64,000 nt of DNA from CAWCKS01 sp963796195 (GCA_963796195.1 CAWCKS010000014.1:1116001-1180000), one strand, 5' to 3'. Positions 45,065-56,365 are shown, counted from the stretch's first letter. Notes: generated from the letters alone by a model not told the origin. Program-made: numbers and translations.

Positions 45065-46517
45065 TTAAGCCGCGATCCTCACATATTCGAAATCGCCGGA
45101 CCTGTTGTCGATGCCGACTTTCGGCGGCGCGATCCAGCTTGCAAACTGGCCGGCCTCGAGCTTCGGCTGCATGAGCTCGCCAATGAAATCGCCATCCGCC
45201 TTCGACGGCAGCCACTCCTCGTAGCGTTTGCTCCAGGCTGCATCATCCAGCAGCTCGCCGGCGGGTGACGCCTGAACGGCCTTGAACTCACCGATCTGGC
45301 GATGGAAGGCGACGTGCGGCAATTCCAGTTTGAACTGCACGCCCGTCTTCTCGATGATCTTGTTCCAGCGCTCGACGCCTTTTCCGCAGTCGCGCGTGTA
45401 GTCGTCGCGCAGCCGCATGTTGAGCGCGGTCAGCGCCGGCTCGTCGACCCGCTTGATCACGCCATCCACCAGCTTCAGCACCGGATAGGTGCTGCTGGTG
45501 AGCCGGTGGTCATCCTGAATCTTCGTTTCGTGGAAGCGGCCCTTGATGCCGGCATTGAAGGCGTTGGCGGCGTTGGTCGAAACTTCCGAGCCGAACAGGT
45601 CGAGCGACAGCGAATAATGCAGGTTCAGCTTCTTCTGCATGGTCGGCAGGTCGATCACGCCGAGCGCGCGAATCCTGCTCACGTCGTTCGGGTCCTCGAT
45701 GCCGGCCGCTTTCATCGCCTCGCAGGTGCGCTGGATGGTGCGGCCGATGCCGGTTTCGCCGACGAACATGTGATGGGCCTCTTCCGTCAGCATGAAGCGG
45801 CAAGTGCGGGACAAGCGGATCGAAGCCGGATTGCGCGAGGCTTTCGAGCTGCATCTTGCCGTCGCGGTCGGTGAAGAAGGTGAACATGAAGAACGACAGC
45901 CAGTCGGGAGTAGCTTCATTGAAAGCGCCGAGCATACGCGGCGAGTTTTCGGAACCGGAGCGACGGCGTAGCAACTCGTCAGCCTCCTCGCGGCCGTCGC
46001 GGCCAAAATATTTCTGCAGGAGGTAGACCATGGCCCAGAGGTGGCGGCCCTCCTCGACATTGACCTGGAATAGGTTGCGCATGTCGTAGAGCGATGGCGC
46101 GGTCTTGCCGAGATGACGCTGCTGCTCGACCGAGGCCGGCTCAGTGTCGCCCTGGATGACGATCAGGCGGCGCAGCATGGCGCGATGCTCGCCCGGCACC
46201 TCCTGCCAGGCCGGCTCGCCAAAGTGCTGGCCGAACGGCACCTTGCGATTCTCTTCCTCCGGCGCGAGCAGAATGCCCCAGCGATAATCAGGCATTTTGA
46301 CGTAGTCGAATTTTGCCCAGCCCTTCGGATCGACCGAGACCGCGGTGCGCAGATAGACGAGAGATTCCTGAAAGCCTTCCGGTCCCATGTCCTTCCACCA
46401 GTTGAGATAGCCGGGGTGCCAGGTCTCGAGCGCTTTCAGGACGCGCGGGTCTTCGGTAAGGCCGACATTGTTAGGGATGCGCGTCGAGTAGTCGACATTC
46501 ATGATGTTCATGTTCAT
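45065..46517 (-). CDS. boxB: Benzoyl-CoA 2,3-epoxidase subunit BoxB, frameshifted near 45811
   Basis: Joined, this is about 480 residues, the normal BoxB length. MNVDYSTRIPNNVGLTEDPR and KALETWHPGYLNWWKDMGPE are characteristic. The diiron ligands lie in VEEGRHLWAM and LTEEAHHMFVGE. The break near 45811 is an extra T (CTTGTCCC for CTGTCCC). BoxB, with the reductase BoxA, converts benzoyl-CoA to its 2,3-epoxide using O2 and NADPH. BoxA is not present in this window. It follows boxC by 18 nt. Confidence 0.92.
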
Positions 46518-46535
46518 GGCACTCTCCTGAAGCTC

Positions 46536-48236
<1,701 letters not shown>

Positions 48237-48306
48237 CCCTGTGGTGCGCGCGTTGCTGGTTTTTAGTGGGCCACGGAATCCAACGCGCGGCCAGTGCCGA
48301 CGAATA

Positions 48307-48320
48307 TGCATTATAATGCA
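48307..48320 (-). promoter_or_regulatory. Perfect TGCA-N6-TGCA operator before boxC
   Basis: TGCATTATAATGCA is a perfect palindrome (16 bp with flanking A/T) and exactly matches the TGCA-N6-TGCA motif known for the BoxR/BzdR regulators. It is centred 78 bp before the boxC start, where it would overlap a promoter; TTATAA itself may serve as the -10. Confidence 0.7.
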
Positions 48321-48437
48321 TGTCGACCGCTTGTCGAGCGGCGTTGATGATCAAATCAGGCTCCGCAAAACTCACCATTTCGGGCGACATTCAACAAGAC
48401 AATCAATCGGATAGGAGGAACCGGTGGTCACGGGCCG

Positions 48438-49388
48438 TCATGTCCACGGCTGCGCGAGTTTCGTCAGCTTCGCCAGGCTTTGTTCGACCGTCTCGCCTGC
48501 GGTGTCGAGTTCGGCTTCCGACTGCGCGTAGTCGCTGCTGCGGGCATCGAGGATCGCAACGAGATCGGCCATCGCCGCGCGGTTCTCCGCCATCGGGCGG
48601 AAATCGCCCTGCGCGATGACACGGCTCATGTGCTCCTGCGGCTTGGCCTTGACCCACACGGTGTGGGTCCGGCGCAGCAGCAACGCATAAGTTTCCGGAT
48701 TGGAGACGATACCGCCGGCGGTTGCGATCACCACCTTGTCGTGCTCGGCGATCACCTTCTCCAGCGCCGATTGCTCATAGCGGCGGAACGCCGACACGCC
48801 TGACATGTCGATCAGCATCGAAACGGTTGCGCCATATTCCTGCTCGATGACGCGGTTGATCTCGACGAACGGCCAGTTGAGCTGTTCGGCCAGGGCGCGG
48901 CCGAGCGTCGTCTTGCCGGCGCCGCGCAAGCCTACCAGCGCAATGCGGTGCGAGCGCTGCGACCGCGCGCCTTCGGTCAGGCGCTGCTCGATCAGCTGCG
49001 CAATACCGGGCAGCTCGGAAGCGTCGAGCCGGCGCATCAAATCGTTGATACGCGCAATCGCCTCGCTGCGCTTGCCCGCAATCGGCAACAGCTCAGTGAC
49101 ATGCATCTCCATTGCCTGCGCGATGGTCTTGAGCACCATTACCGACGGATTGCCCGCCCCTCCCTCGATCTGCGCGAGATAGCGCTCGGAGATGCCGGAT
49201 TCGATCGCGAGCTGTCGACGGGTGATGCCGCGCCGCGCGCGGCCGCGGCGCACGAGCCGGCCGACATCGGCGGCAAAGGCGGCGTTCGCCGCATTCTCTG
49301 ACGGGTTTGCCGCGGTGGCCGCTCTGGCCTTCTCCTTCTTCGTGGTTCGGGTCGGCGCCACGCAATCCTCATCAAATCCGGAATGCAC
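48438..49388 (-). CDS. boxR: BoxR-type regulator: XRE helix-turn-helix fused to a shikimate-kinase-like domain
   Basis: A 316-residue protein with the BoxR/BzdR architecture. Residues about 40-100 are an XRE helix-turn-helix (GITRRQLAIESGISERYLAQ). A linker follows, then a shikimate-kinase-like P-loop domain from about 148 (IALVGLRGAGKTTLGRALAE) with VIATAGGIVSNPETYALLLR. In known relatives benzoyl-CoA binds the kinase-like domain and lifts repression. The start is a GTG at 49388. It lies 201 bp upstream of boxC and 53 nt after the transporter ATPase. Confidence 0.92.
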   Translation of the reverse strand: MHSGFDEDCVAPTRTTKKEKARAATAANPSENAANAAFAADVGRLVRRGRARRGITRRQLAIESGISERYLAQIEGGAGNPSVMVLKTIAQAMEMHVTELLPIAGKRSEAIARINDLMRRLDASELPGIAQLIEQRLTEGARSQRSHRIALVGLRGAGKTTLGRALAEQLNWPFVEINRVIEQEYGATVSMLIDMSGVSAFRRYEQSALEKVIAEHDKVVIATAGGIVSNPETYALLLRRTHTVWVKAKPQEHMSRVIAQGDFRPMAENRAAMADLVAILDARSSDYAQSEAELDTAGETVEQSLAKLTKLAQPWT

Positions 49389-49397
49389 GATAATTCA
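49384..49397 (-). promoter_or_regulatory. BoxR-like site at the boxR start
   Basis: Read on the minus strand this is TGAA-TTATCG-TGCA, one mismatch from TGCA-N6-TGCA, and it overlaps the GTG start of boxR. Binding here would give autoregulation; this is inferred from the motif. Confidence 0.4.
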
Positions 49398-49441
49398 TGC
49401 TGCCGCCGCGGGCTAGGGGCGAAAATCGCGACGGCACAAGC

Positions 49442-50162
49442 TCAAATCCCGAGATAGCGGTGCCGCAGCTCTGGCGTTGCCGCGAGCTCCGCCGAACTTC
49501 CGGTCCACACCACCCTGCCCCGCTCAATGATGCTGTGGCGGTCGGCGATCTCGCATAGCACATCGACATTCTTGTCGATCACCAGCACCGCTTGTCCTGC
49601 CGCCTTGAGTCTCGCGAGGCAGCACCAGATCTCGTCGCGGATCAGCGGCGCGAGCCCTTCTGTCGCTTCATCCAGGATGAGGAGCTGCGGGTTGGTCATC
49701 AGCGCGCGCCCGATCGCGAGCATCTGCTGCTCACCGCCCGACAACAGGTTGCCCATGCTCGAGAGTTGTTCGGCGAGGCGCGGAAACAAAGCGCAGACTT
49801 CTTCCAGGGTCCAGGGCTCGCGCACGCCCTCGCGATTGGCTGCTGCCGCCACGAGATTTTCCCGCGCCGTAAGATTCGGAAAAATCTGGCGCCCTTCCGG
49901 GACAAGCCCGATGCCGAGTTGCGCGATCCGGTACGACGGCAGCTCGCGAATGTCGCGGCCGCGAAAGCGGATCGCGCCGGCACGCGCCGGCGTCAGCCCC
50001 ATGATCGAGCGCACGGTCGTGGTTTTGCCCATCCCGTTCCGCCCCATCAGCGTGACCATTTCGCCCGCTTTGATCGCGAACGAGATCCCGAACAGCACCT
50101 GGCTGAGCCCGTAGCAGGTCTCGATCTTATCGACCTCAAGCAGCGCGCCACTCGTTGTCCAT
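49442..50162 (-). CDS. livF: Branched-chain-type ABC transporter ATPase LivF (second set), N-terminal frameshift
   Basis: About 239 residues. The upstream gene ends TGATG, and that ATG (50162) is the natural start. One surplus base near 50140 must be removed to reach ALLEVDKIETCYGLSQVLFG. If the sequence is correct, translation would have to begin at a GTG at 50098. Walker A is GRNGMGKTT, signature LSGGEQQML, Walker B LLILDEATEGLAPLI; the switch His is replaced in VIDKNVDV, as in many LivF proteins of this subgroup. It works with the LivKHMG genes upstream. Confidence 0.85.
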
Positions 50163-50927
50163 CAGACATGCGACACCCGCTTGTCGTCGCCGAGATATGC
50201 CTGCTTCACGTCGGGATTGTTGCGGATGTCGTCGGGCGAGCCGGTGGCGATGACGCGGCCATAGACCAGTACCGAAATCCGGTCGGCCAGCGCGAACACC
50301 GCGTCCATGTCGTGTTCGACGAGGAGGATGGTGTACTCCTTCTTCAATTCGCGCAACGTCGTCACGAGCCGCGCCGACTCGTCCGGACCCATCCCAGCCA
50401 TCGGCTCGTCGAGCAGAAGCAAGCGGGGCTTGGTCGCGAGCGCCATGGCGATTTCGAGCTGCCGGTGCTCGCCGTGGCTCATCGTTCCGACCACCGTGGT
50501 ATCGCGTCCGTTGAGTCCGACCCGCGCCAGCGCGGCGCGCGCCGGTTCGCGCAGTGCCGCATCCTCTCGCGCGTTACGCCAGAAATGAAAGGAGTGTCCG
50601 GCGTGCGCCTGCACTGCCAGCGCGACATTGTCGAGCACGGTCAGATCGGGAAACACCGAGGTAATCTGGAACGAGCGGGCGAGCCCGAGCAGGCTGCGTC
50701 TCCATGGGGCTGTGCGCGTAATGTCGATGCCGCCATAAGCGAACCCGGCCGGCGTTTGGCGTGAGCTCGCCGGTCAGCTGCGCGATCAGCGTGGTCTTGC
50801 CGGCGCCGTTCGGGCCGATGATGGCGTGCAGTTCACCGAGATCGATCTCGAGAGAAATGTTGTTGGACGCGACGATGCCGCCAAAGCGCTTGCTTAGGCC
50901 CTCGACCTGCAACAGCGGTTCAGTCAT
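50162..50927 (-). CDS. livG: Branched-chain-type ABC transporter ATPase LivG (second set), frameshifted near 50755
   Basis: About 254 residues once joined. MTEPLLQVEGLSKRFGGIVA and Walker A GPNGAGKTT come first. Near 50755 the frame changes, and FAYGGIDITRTAPWRRSLLG, LARSFQITSVFPDLTVLDNV, signature MSHGEHRQLEIA, Walker B LLLLDEPMAGMGPDE and switch His LVEHDMD follow. The signature (MSHGE) is the usual LivG variant. It overlaps livM by 8 nt and livF by 1 nt (TGATG). Confidence 0.85.
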
Positions 50928-51867
50928 GGCCTTGCCCCGCAAGCAGTCCGTTGATGCCGCCACGGGCGTAGAGCACGACGGCAAGCAACAACGGGCCAAG
51001 AATGATCTGCCAGTATTCTGTGACGCCGGACAGCGCCTCTTCGAGAACGAGCAACGCCAGCGTGCCGATCACCGGGCCGAACAGCGAGCCCATGCCGCCG
51101 AGCACCACCATGATGATGAGGTCGCCAGACCGGGTCCAGTGCATCGCGGCCGGGCTGATGAATTCGGTGTGGTTGGCAAGCAACGCGCCGGCCAGGCCGC
51201 AGATCATGCCGGCAATGACGAAGCAGACCAAGCGGTAACGAAAGGTCGGGAAGCCGATCGCGCGCATGCGGCGATCGTTGGAGCGCGAACCGCGGACCAC
51301 CATGCCAAAGCGCGAGTTCACGAGCCGCCACACCAGCACCAGCGTCAGCGCCAACAGCGCCAGGCACACATAATAGAAGACGACCTTGTTGGAGAGGTTG
51401 AGCAGGCCAGCGAACTGGCTGCGGCGATAGATCGTGAGCCCGTCATCGGCACCATAGCGGCTCAGGCTGGCGCCGACGTAGTAGATCATCTGCGCAAATG
51501 CGAGCGTGATCATAATGAAATACACACCGCGGGTCCGCAGACACAGCACGCCGATGATCAGGGCTACGAAACCGGAGACGAATATTGCGAGTGGCCATTG
51601 GACAAAGCCTGACGGAAAACCTTCGTACGCGAGAATGCCGACCACATAACCGCCGATGCCAAGATAGGCGGCATGGCCAAAGCTCACCATGCCGCCATAG
51701 CCCATGATCAGATTGAGGCTGACGGCGGCGATTGCGAGAACGACGATGCGCGTCATCAGGATCAGCGCGAAGTTGTTGCCGACCCACGCGGCATAGAGCG
51801 GCACCAGCGCAAGCATGACCATCATGAGGGCCATGATGAGGTTGCGCAGCGTGAACGCTGAAGTCAT
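50920..51867 (-). CDS. livM: Branched-chain-type ABC transporter permease LivM (second set)
   Basis: A 315-residue permease of about nine helices. AVSLNLIMGYGGMVSFGHAA is the LivM hallmark; the coupling loop contains RFGMVVRGSRSNDRRMRAIG. It starts at an ATG overlapping the livH stop by 4 nt (ATGA). Confidence 0.9.
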   Translation of the reverse strand: MTSAFTLRNLIMALMMVMLALVPLYAAWVGNNFALILMTRIVVLAIAAVSLNLIMGYGGMVSFGHAAYLGIGGYVVGILAYEGFPSGFVQWPLAIFVSGFVALIIGVLCLRTRGVYFIMITLAFAQMIYYVGASLSRYGADDGLTIYRRSQFAGLLNLSNKVVFYYVCLALLALTLVLVWRLVNSRFGMVVRGSRSNDRRMRAIGFPTFRYRLVCFVIAGMICGLAGALLANHTEFISPAAMHWTRSGDLIIMVVLGGMGSLFGPVIGTLALLVLEEALSGVTEYWQIILGPLLLAVVLYARGGINGLLAGQGHD

Positions 51868-52781
51868 CGGGTCGCCGCCGGAAACAAGCCCTCGGGCCGC
51901 ACGATCAACACGATCGCCATCAGCAGGTAGATCAGCATGGAGGAGAGCGCGGGGCCTGCGGTCGAAGCCGCAGCGGGGCTCAGGAGCAGCTTTAGGATAT
52001 CAGGCAGGAAGGCGCGGCCGATGGTATCGACCATGCCAACAAAGATTGAAGCGATGAACGCACCGCGAATCGAGCCGATGCCGCCGATGATGATCACGAC
52101 GAAGGCGACGATCAGGATATTTTCGCCCATGCCGATCGAGGCGGTCAGGATCGGCGCCTGCATCACGCCGGCGAGGCCGGCGAGCGCAGCGCCGACGCCG
52201 AATACGAAGGTGTAGAGCAGCTTTATGTTGATGCCGAGCGCGCCGATCATTTCGCGATTTGACGCGCCGGCGCGGACCAGCATGCCAATCTTCGTCCGCA
52301 TCACCACGACGTAGAGCAGCAACGCAACCACGAGCGCGACACCAATGATGGCGAAACGATAGGTCGGATAGTAAACGCCCGGAAAAATCTCGACCGCCGT
52401 TGAGAGCCAGGCCGGCAGCGGCAGGTTGCGGCCGCCCGGCCCCCAGACCAACCGCACCAGCTCGTTGAAGAACAGGATCAGGCCGAACGTGCCGAGCACG
52501 TGATCAAGATGATCGCGACCGTAGAGTTGGCGTATCGCGATTACCTCGAGCGCCATTCCGACGACGAGCGTGGCTATCAGCGCAAGGATGACCGCAGCAA
52601 CGAAGCTTCCGGTCACCGCCGCAAACGTCGCGGCGAAGTAGGCGCCGAGCATATAGAGCGAGCCGTGCGCCAGATTGACCAGGTCCATGATGCCGAAGAC
52701 CAGCGTCAGGCCTGCGGCCAACAGGAACAGCAAAAGCCCGAGTTGCACGCCGTTCAGGCATTGCTCGATGAACAGCAGCAT
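51864..52781 (-). CDS. livH: Branched-chain-type ABC transporter permease LivH (second set)
   Basis: A 305-residue permease. LNGVQLGLLLFLLAAGLTLV and VFGIMDLVNLAHGSLYMLGA open the fold; the coupling loop is RAGASNREMIGALGINIKLL. LSSMLIYLLMAIVLIVRPEG closes it. The gap to the binding-protein gene upstream is 165 bp, longer than the other gaps in the operon. Confidence 0.9.
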   Translation of the reverse strand: MLLFIEQCLNGVQLGLLLFLLAAGLTLVFGIMDLVNLAHGSLYMLGAYFAATFAAVTGSFVAAVILALIATLVVGMALEVIAIRQLYGRDHLDHVLGTFGLILFFNELVRLVWGPGGRNLPLPAWLSTAVEIFPGVYYPTYRFAIIGVALVVALLLYVVVMRTKIGMLVRAGASNREMIGALGINIKLLYTFVFGVGAALAGLAGVMQAPILTASIGMGENILIVAFVVIIIGGIGSIRGAFIASIFVGMVDTIGRAFLPDILKLLLSPAAASTAGPALSSMLIYLLMAIVLIVRPEGLFPAATR

Positions 52782-52946
52782 GACGCGCGCTTCCCCCTCG
52801 CGGCGGTGTCAGATCGGATTCTGTTTAGAACGGATTCCCGCCGCCGTCATGGCCGGGTTTGACCGGCCATCCACGTCTTTCCGTCGCATGCCATTCGTGG
52901 ATGCCCGGCACAAGGTCGGGCATCATGCGAGTGGGCAAGAAACCCC

Positions 52947-54137
52947 TCACCACTTCATCGGACACTTGTCGTGGAATTGGTCCTGGCTGTCCTTGACGAT
53001 GGTCGCCACCGTCTTCAGCGAGAGCTCGCCCTTGTCGTCTTTGACCACGTCCTGCAGATAGAAATTGTTGATCGGGATTTGGTTGTTGCCGAACTTGAAG
53101 GCACCGCGGACCGATTTGAAATCCGCCTTGCGCAGCGCGCTGCGCAACGCGTCCTTGTCGTCGAGATTGCCCTTCACGGCCGCGACGGCCGAGTTGATCA
53201 GCATCGCCGCGTCATAGCTCTGCGCACCGTAGAACGACGGCCGCGCCGGCGCATATTTGGCGCGGTAGTCGGCGACAAACTTCTTGTTCTGTTCGTTCGG
53301 CAGGTCGTTGACCCATTCCTGCGCGCCGGGTACGCCGAGCGCGTTCTCCTTCTGCAACGGCAAGGTCGTCTCATCGATCGTGAATGCGGTGTAGAGCGGA
53401 ATCTGGCCCTTGAGGCCTGACTGTGCATACTGGTTCAGGAACTGCACGCCGGCCGCGCCGGGGTAGAACACGAAGATTGCGTCAGGCTTGGCCGCGCGGG
53501 CGTTCGACAGCTCGGTCGAGAAATCGAGCTGATCTGGCCATTTTGTCAGCCCCTGGCTGATGACTTGACCCTTGAACGTGGAGGCCACGCCAGCAAGCAT
53601 GTCCTTGCCAGCGGCGTAGTTCGGGCCGATCAGGTAAACGGACTTCACGCCCTTCTGGTTCATGTATTCGCCCATCGCCTGCGGCGTCTGGTCGTTCTGC
53701 CATGAGGTCGAGAAGAAATAATCGGAACACAATTCCCCGGCGATCTGCGACGGGCCGGCGTTGGTGCTGATCAGGAAGGTCTTGGAGTCGACGACCGGCT
53801 TGATCGACGCCAGCAGCACGTTCGACCAGATATAACCGACGACGAAATTGACCTTGTCGGACTCGACGAGCTTCTCGCTCTTCTGCTTGCCGACGTCGGG
53901 CTTCTGCGTGTCGTCCTCATAGATGACCTCGACCGGCAGCCCACCGATCTTGCGGCCGAGATGATCGAGCGCCAGCTCGAACGAATTGCGCATGTCGTTG
54001 CCGATTGCAGCCGTTGGCCCCGAGAAGGTCGATATGAACCCGATCTTCACGGTCTTGGTCTGCGCCACGGCAGCATTGGTCGCGAGCGCGACAACGGCGC
54101 AGGCCGACAACAGTGTCGTCGTTATGGTCGATCTCAT
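52947..54137 (-). CDS. ABC transporter substrate-binding protein (second Liv set)
   Basis: A 396-residue periplasmic protein with a GGGAGGGG site and a signal peptide (1-25, LLSACAVVALATNAAVAQTK). VKIGFISTFSGPTAAIGNDM opens the Peripla_BP_6 domain. Aromatic-acid-type features include DTQKPDVGKQKSEKLVESDK and FFSTSWQNDQTPQAMGEYMN. Its place between gentisate dioxygenase and boxR makes benzoate or a hydroxybenzoate a reasonable ligand; this is inferred from context. A BoxR-like site lies 69 bp upstream. Confidence 0.88.
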   Translation of the reverse strand: MRSTITTTLLSACAVVALATNAAVAQTKTVKIGFISTFSGPTAAIGNDMRNSFELALDHLGRKIGGLPVEVIYEDDTQKPDVGKQKSEKLVESDKVNFVVGYIWSNVLLASIKPVVDSKTFLISTNAGPSQIAGELCSDYFFSTSWQNDQTPQAMGEYMNQKGVKSVYLIGPNYAAGKDMLAGVASTFKGQVISQGLTKWPDQLDFSTELSNARAAKPDAIFVFYPGAAGVQFLNQYAQSGLKGQIPLYTAFTIDETTLPLQKENALGVPGAQEWVNDLPNEQNKKFVADYRAKYAPARPSFYGAQSYDAAMLINSAVAAVKGNLDDKDALRSALRKADFKSVRGAFKFGNNQIPINNFYLQDVVKDDKGELSLKTVATIVKDSQDQFHDKCPMKW

Positions 54138-54205
54138 AATCCCCTCCCATGGAACGCCACCACTATTATCTTTTATCTTTGTTGTTGGCAGCATCGGCGT
54201 CTCAT

Positions 54206-54219
54206 ATGAACTATAATGC
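54206..54219 (-). promoter_or_regulatory. BoxR-like site before the substrate-binding gene
   Basis: TGAA-CTATAA-TGCA on the plus strand (TGCA-TTATAG-TTCA on the minus strand) is one base from TGCA-N6-TGCA and shares the AT-rich centre of the boxC operator. Its centre is 75 bp upstream of the start at 54137, nearly the same spacing as at boxC. Confidence 0.5.
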
Positions 54220-54292
54220 AGCCGCGCTCGGGGCGTCAACGCTGCGGCGGGCGTCCTGTGACGCGCCGGCAAAGAGATTAAGACCGAAGGCT

Positions 54293-55336
54293 TCAGGCGT
54301 TGCCGCGATCTTCGCGGAACAGGTCGAGTTTCTGCTGCACCGGGCGGTCGGAGAAGCTGAACAGCACCGCTTCGTCGTCGGCCTCATGGGTGACCCAGTG
54401 CCAACTCGGCACCACGAAGATGTCGCGCGGGCCCCACTCGAGCACCTGCTCACCAACCCGCGAGCGGCCGCGCCCCTCGATCGCGGCAAACACGGTGGCG
54501 TCGGTGGAACGGTAACGCGCGGTTCGAAAACCTTTCGGCAGCAGCTGCAGGAAGGTGCCCATGGTCGGCATCGCGAACTCGCCGGTGGCCGGATTGACGT
54601 AGCGCAGCTTCAGGCCGTGGCACGGGTCCCAGGCCTGCGACTTCTTCGCGGTCTCCAGCGCTTCGCGCGAATGCGCATAGGGATAGTTGAACACCGGCGA
54701 GGTCTTTGCGCTCGGCTTGAAGTCGACCGGCAGCAGGTTGTGGCCATAGCGCGCAAAGCTGTCGCCGGCCGGCCGCGTGATCGGCTGTTCGTCACGCGCC
54801 ATGCCTTCGGAGAACGAAGCGTCGAGAAGTTGCGTGACCGGAATGTCCAGCCCGTCGAGCCAGAACATCGGCTCGGTCGTTTCATTGCCGTGATCATGCC
54901 AGGTCATCGACGGGGTGATAACAAAATCGCCCGGCTCCATGTGCGTGCGCTCGCCGTCGACCGAGGTGTGAGCGCCCTTGCCTTCCAGGATGAAGCGAAG
55001 CGCTGACTGGCTGTGCCGGTGCGCTGGCGCGACCTCGCCGGGCATGACGAGCTGGATGCCGGCATAGAGCGAGGTCGTCACCTTCGACTGGCCGCGCAGG
55101 CCGGGATTCTCCAGGATCAGGACGCGGCGCTCGGCCTCCTTGGCCGTGATGAGCTTGCCCGCCTCCATCATGCGATCGCGAATGGTGTCGAAGCGCCAGA
55201 GATGCGGCCGGCACGGGCTCTTCGGCTCGGGCGTGATGAGATCGCTCATCACAGTCCACAGCGCGGTCATGCTGTCGCCGTCGATCTTGCGATAGAACGC
55301 TTCGCGCTCCGGCGTTTTTGCGACTGCGTGCTCCAT
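54293..55336 (-). CDS. gtdA: Gentisate 1,2-dioxygenase
   Basis: A 347-residue bicupin. PAHRHSQSALRFILEGKGAH is the metal-binding cupin motif in the N-terminal half (His-x-His, about 104-106), with the third ligand in MTWHDHGNETTEPMFWLDGL. The second cupin contains RSTDATVFAAIEGRGRSRVG and VPSWHWVTHEAD. ARYGHNLLPVDF and the N-terminal AFYRKIDGDSMTALW are typical of gentisate dioxygenases. It cleaves gentisate to maleylpyruvate with Fe(II) and O2. No maleylpyruvate hydrolase or isomerase gene follows. The start has a GGAGGAAAC site. Confidence 0.88.
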   Translation of the reverse strand: MEHAVAKTPEREAFYRKIDGDSMTALWTVMSDLITPEPKSPCRPHLWRFDTIRDRMMEAGKLITAKEAERRVLILENPGLRGQSKVTTSLYAGIQLVMPGEVAPAHRHSQSALRFILEGKGAHTSVDGERTHMEPGDFVITPSMTWHDHGNETTEPMFWLDGLDIPVTQLLDASFSEGMARDEQPITRPAGDSFARYGHNLLPVDFKPSAKTSPVFNYPYAHSREALETAKKSQAWDPCHGLKLRYVNPATGEFAMPTMGTFLQLLPKGFRTARYRSTDATVFAAIEGRGRSRVGEQVLEWGPRDIFVVPSWHWVTHEADDEAVLFSFSDRPVQQKLDLFREDRGNA

Positions 55337-55391
55337 GGCGGTTTCCTCCGGCTTGGCTGCTCACGCCTTGACTTGACAGCATACTGAGCAC

Positions 55392-55409
55392 TTGCACTCA
55401 ACAATGCAA
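55392..55409. promoter_or_regulatory. TTGCA-N8-TGCAA dyad before gentisate dioxygenase
   Basis: TTGCA and TGCAA flank 8 nt, 56 bp upstream of the dioxygenase start. It contains TGCA half-sites like BoxR operators, but the spacing is N8 rather than N6, so a different regulator is also possible. No gene is seen in 55337-55649 besides this. Confidence 0.3.
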
Positions 55410-55649
55410 TGTGGAGAAAAGGAGCGCGCGTGACGGCACCGACCCTGGGAACGCCCAGCCGGCAGCACCAGCCTCACGCGAGCGTGGAGCGCGCGCATCT
55501 TCACTGAGCACCGCCTCCGGCTTTGACGGTCGTTTCGAATTCGCCTTGGTCTCGATTGTCGCATAGCCGTCGCCCGTCGGCAGCAGCGAATGCCTCCCGC
55601 AACCGCCGACGCCTTCGATCAGAAAGGTTAACGATGGATCTTGCTTGCT

Positions 55650-55675
55650 TGTATTTACAATTGATGTATATACAT
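55650..55675. promoter_or_regulatory. Twin TGTA-N2-TACA dyads before the sigma-like gene
   Basis: TGTATTTACA (55650-55659) and TGTATATACA (55665-55674) are both perfect inverted repeats with centres 15 bp apart, in an AT-rich pocket just upstream of the sigma-like gene. TGTATATACA resembles operators of the HutC branch of GntR regulators. Which protein binds is unknown. Confidence 0.4.
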
Positions 55676-55726
55676 GATATTATGCCACGTCGACCGCAAG
55701 GGCTCGGCCCAGACATTGTTGGGGTC

Positions 55727-56365
55727 ATGACGACCGCGCCCGCCAATGCAACCGAAGGCTTCTTCGCCTGGGTCACAACGCTCGTGCACGCCAACCGCGC
55801 GCGGCTCACGCGGCTGGTCCGGCGCGAAGGCGTTCGGGCCGAGGATGCGCTGGATTGCGTTCAGGAAGCGTTTGTCAGCTTCCTCGGCCTGCCGCAGGCA
55901 CGTCTGCTGGTTGGTCAGGCCGACGATTCCGCGCGCATGCTCGGCGTCCTTGCCCGCAACATTGCGCGCAACCGGCGGCGTCGCCACGACTATGCGCGGC
56001 CGCACATCGTCGATGAGGAGACGATCGAACAGATCGCCTCCGAGGCGGAATCCGCCGATGAAATCATTTCACGGACAGAGCAACGCGCTCTGGCGCTTGC
56101 GTGTCTGGCGACGCTCAACGAAGTGCAGCGCGCGGTGGTGCGCTTGCGGCTGGTCGACGAGCTGCCCGGCGAGAATGTCGCGAGGCAACTCGGCATTAGT
56201 CCCGGTCACCTCGCCGTGCTGTTGCACCGGGCCAAGCAGGCCCTTCGCCACTGTGTCGATGCCGGCCCCAATGCGCATGGCAGCGAGCCGGTGGTTGGCG
56301 CGGGCGATCCTGCCGAAGCGCAGACGGGCAAGAGAGATAGGCCCCTTGCCCGCCCGGTCGGCTGA
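55727..56365 (+). CDS. Sigma-70-family (ECF-like) RNA polymerase sigma factor
   Basis: A 212-residue protein. The region 2-like part is RRRHDYARPHIVD, preceded by DALDCVQEAFVSFLGLPQAR and LGVLARNIARNRRR. Region 4 is ATLNEVQRAVVRLRLVDELP, then GENVARQLGISPGHLAVLLH. The helix-turn-helix is clear; the linker is normal for ECF proteins. ATGs at 55682 (MPRRPQG) and further upstream are in frame, but 55727 starts the conserved part. No anti-sigma gene is adjacent. Confidence 0.75.
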   Translation: MTTAPANATEGFFAWVTTLVHANRARLTRLVRREGVRAEDALDCVQEAFVSFLGLPQARLLVGQADDSARMLGVLARNIARNRRRRHDYARPHIVDEETIEQIASEAESADEIISRTEQRALALACLATLNEVQRAVVRLRLVDELPGENVARQLGISPGHLAVLLHRAKQALRHCVDAGPNAHGSEPVVGAGDPAEAQTGKRDRPLARPVG

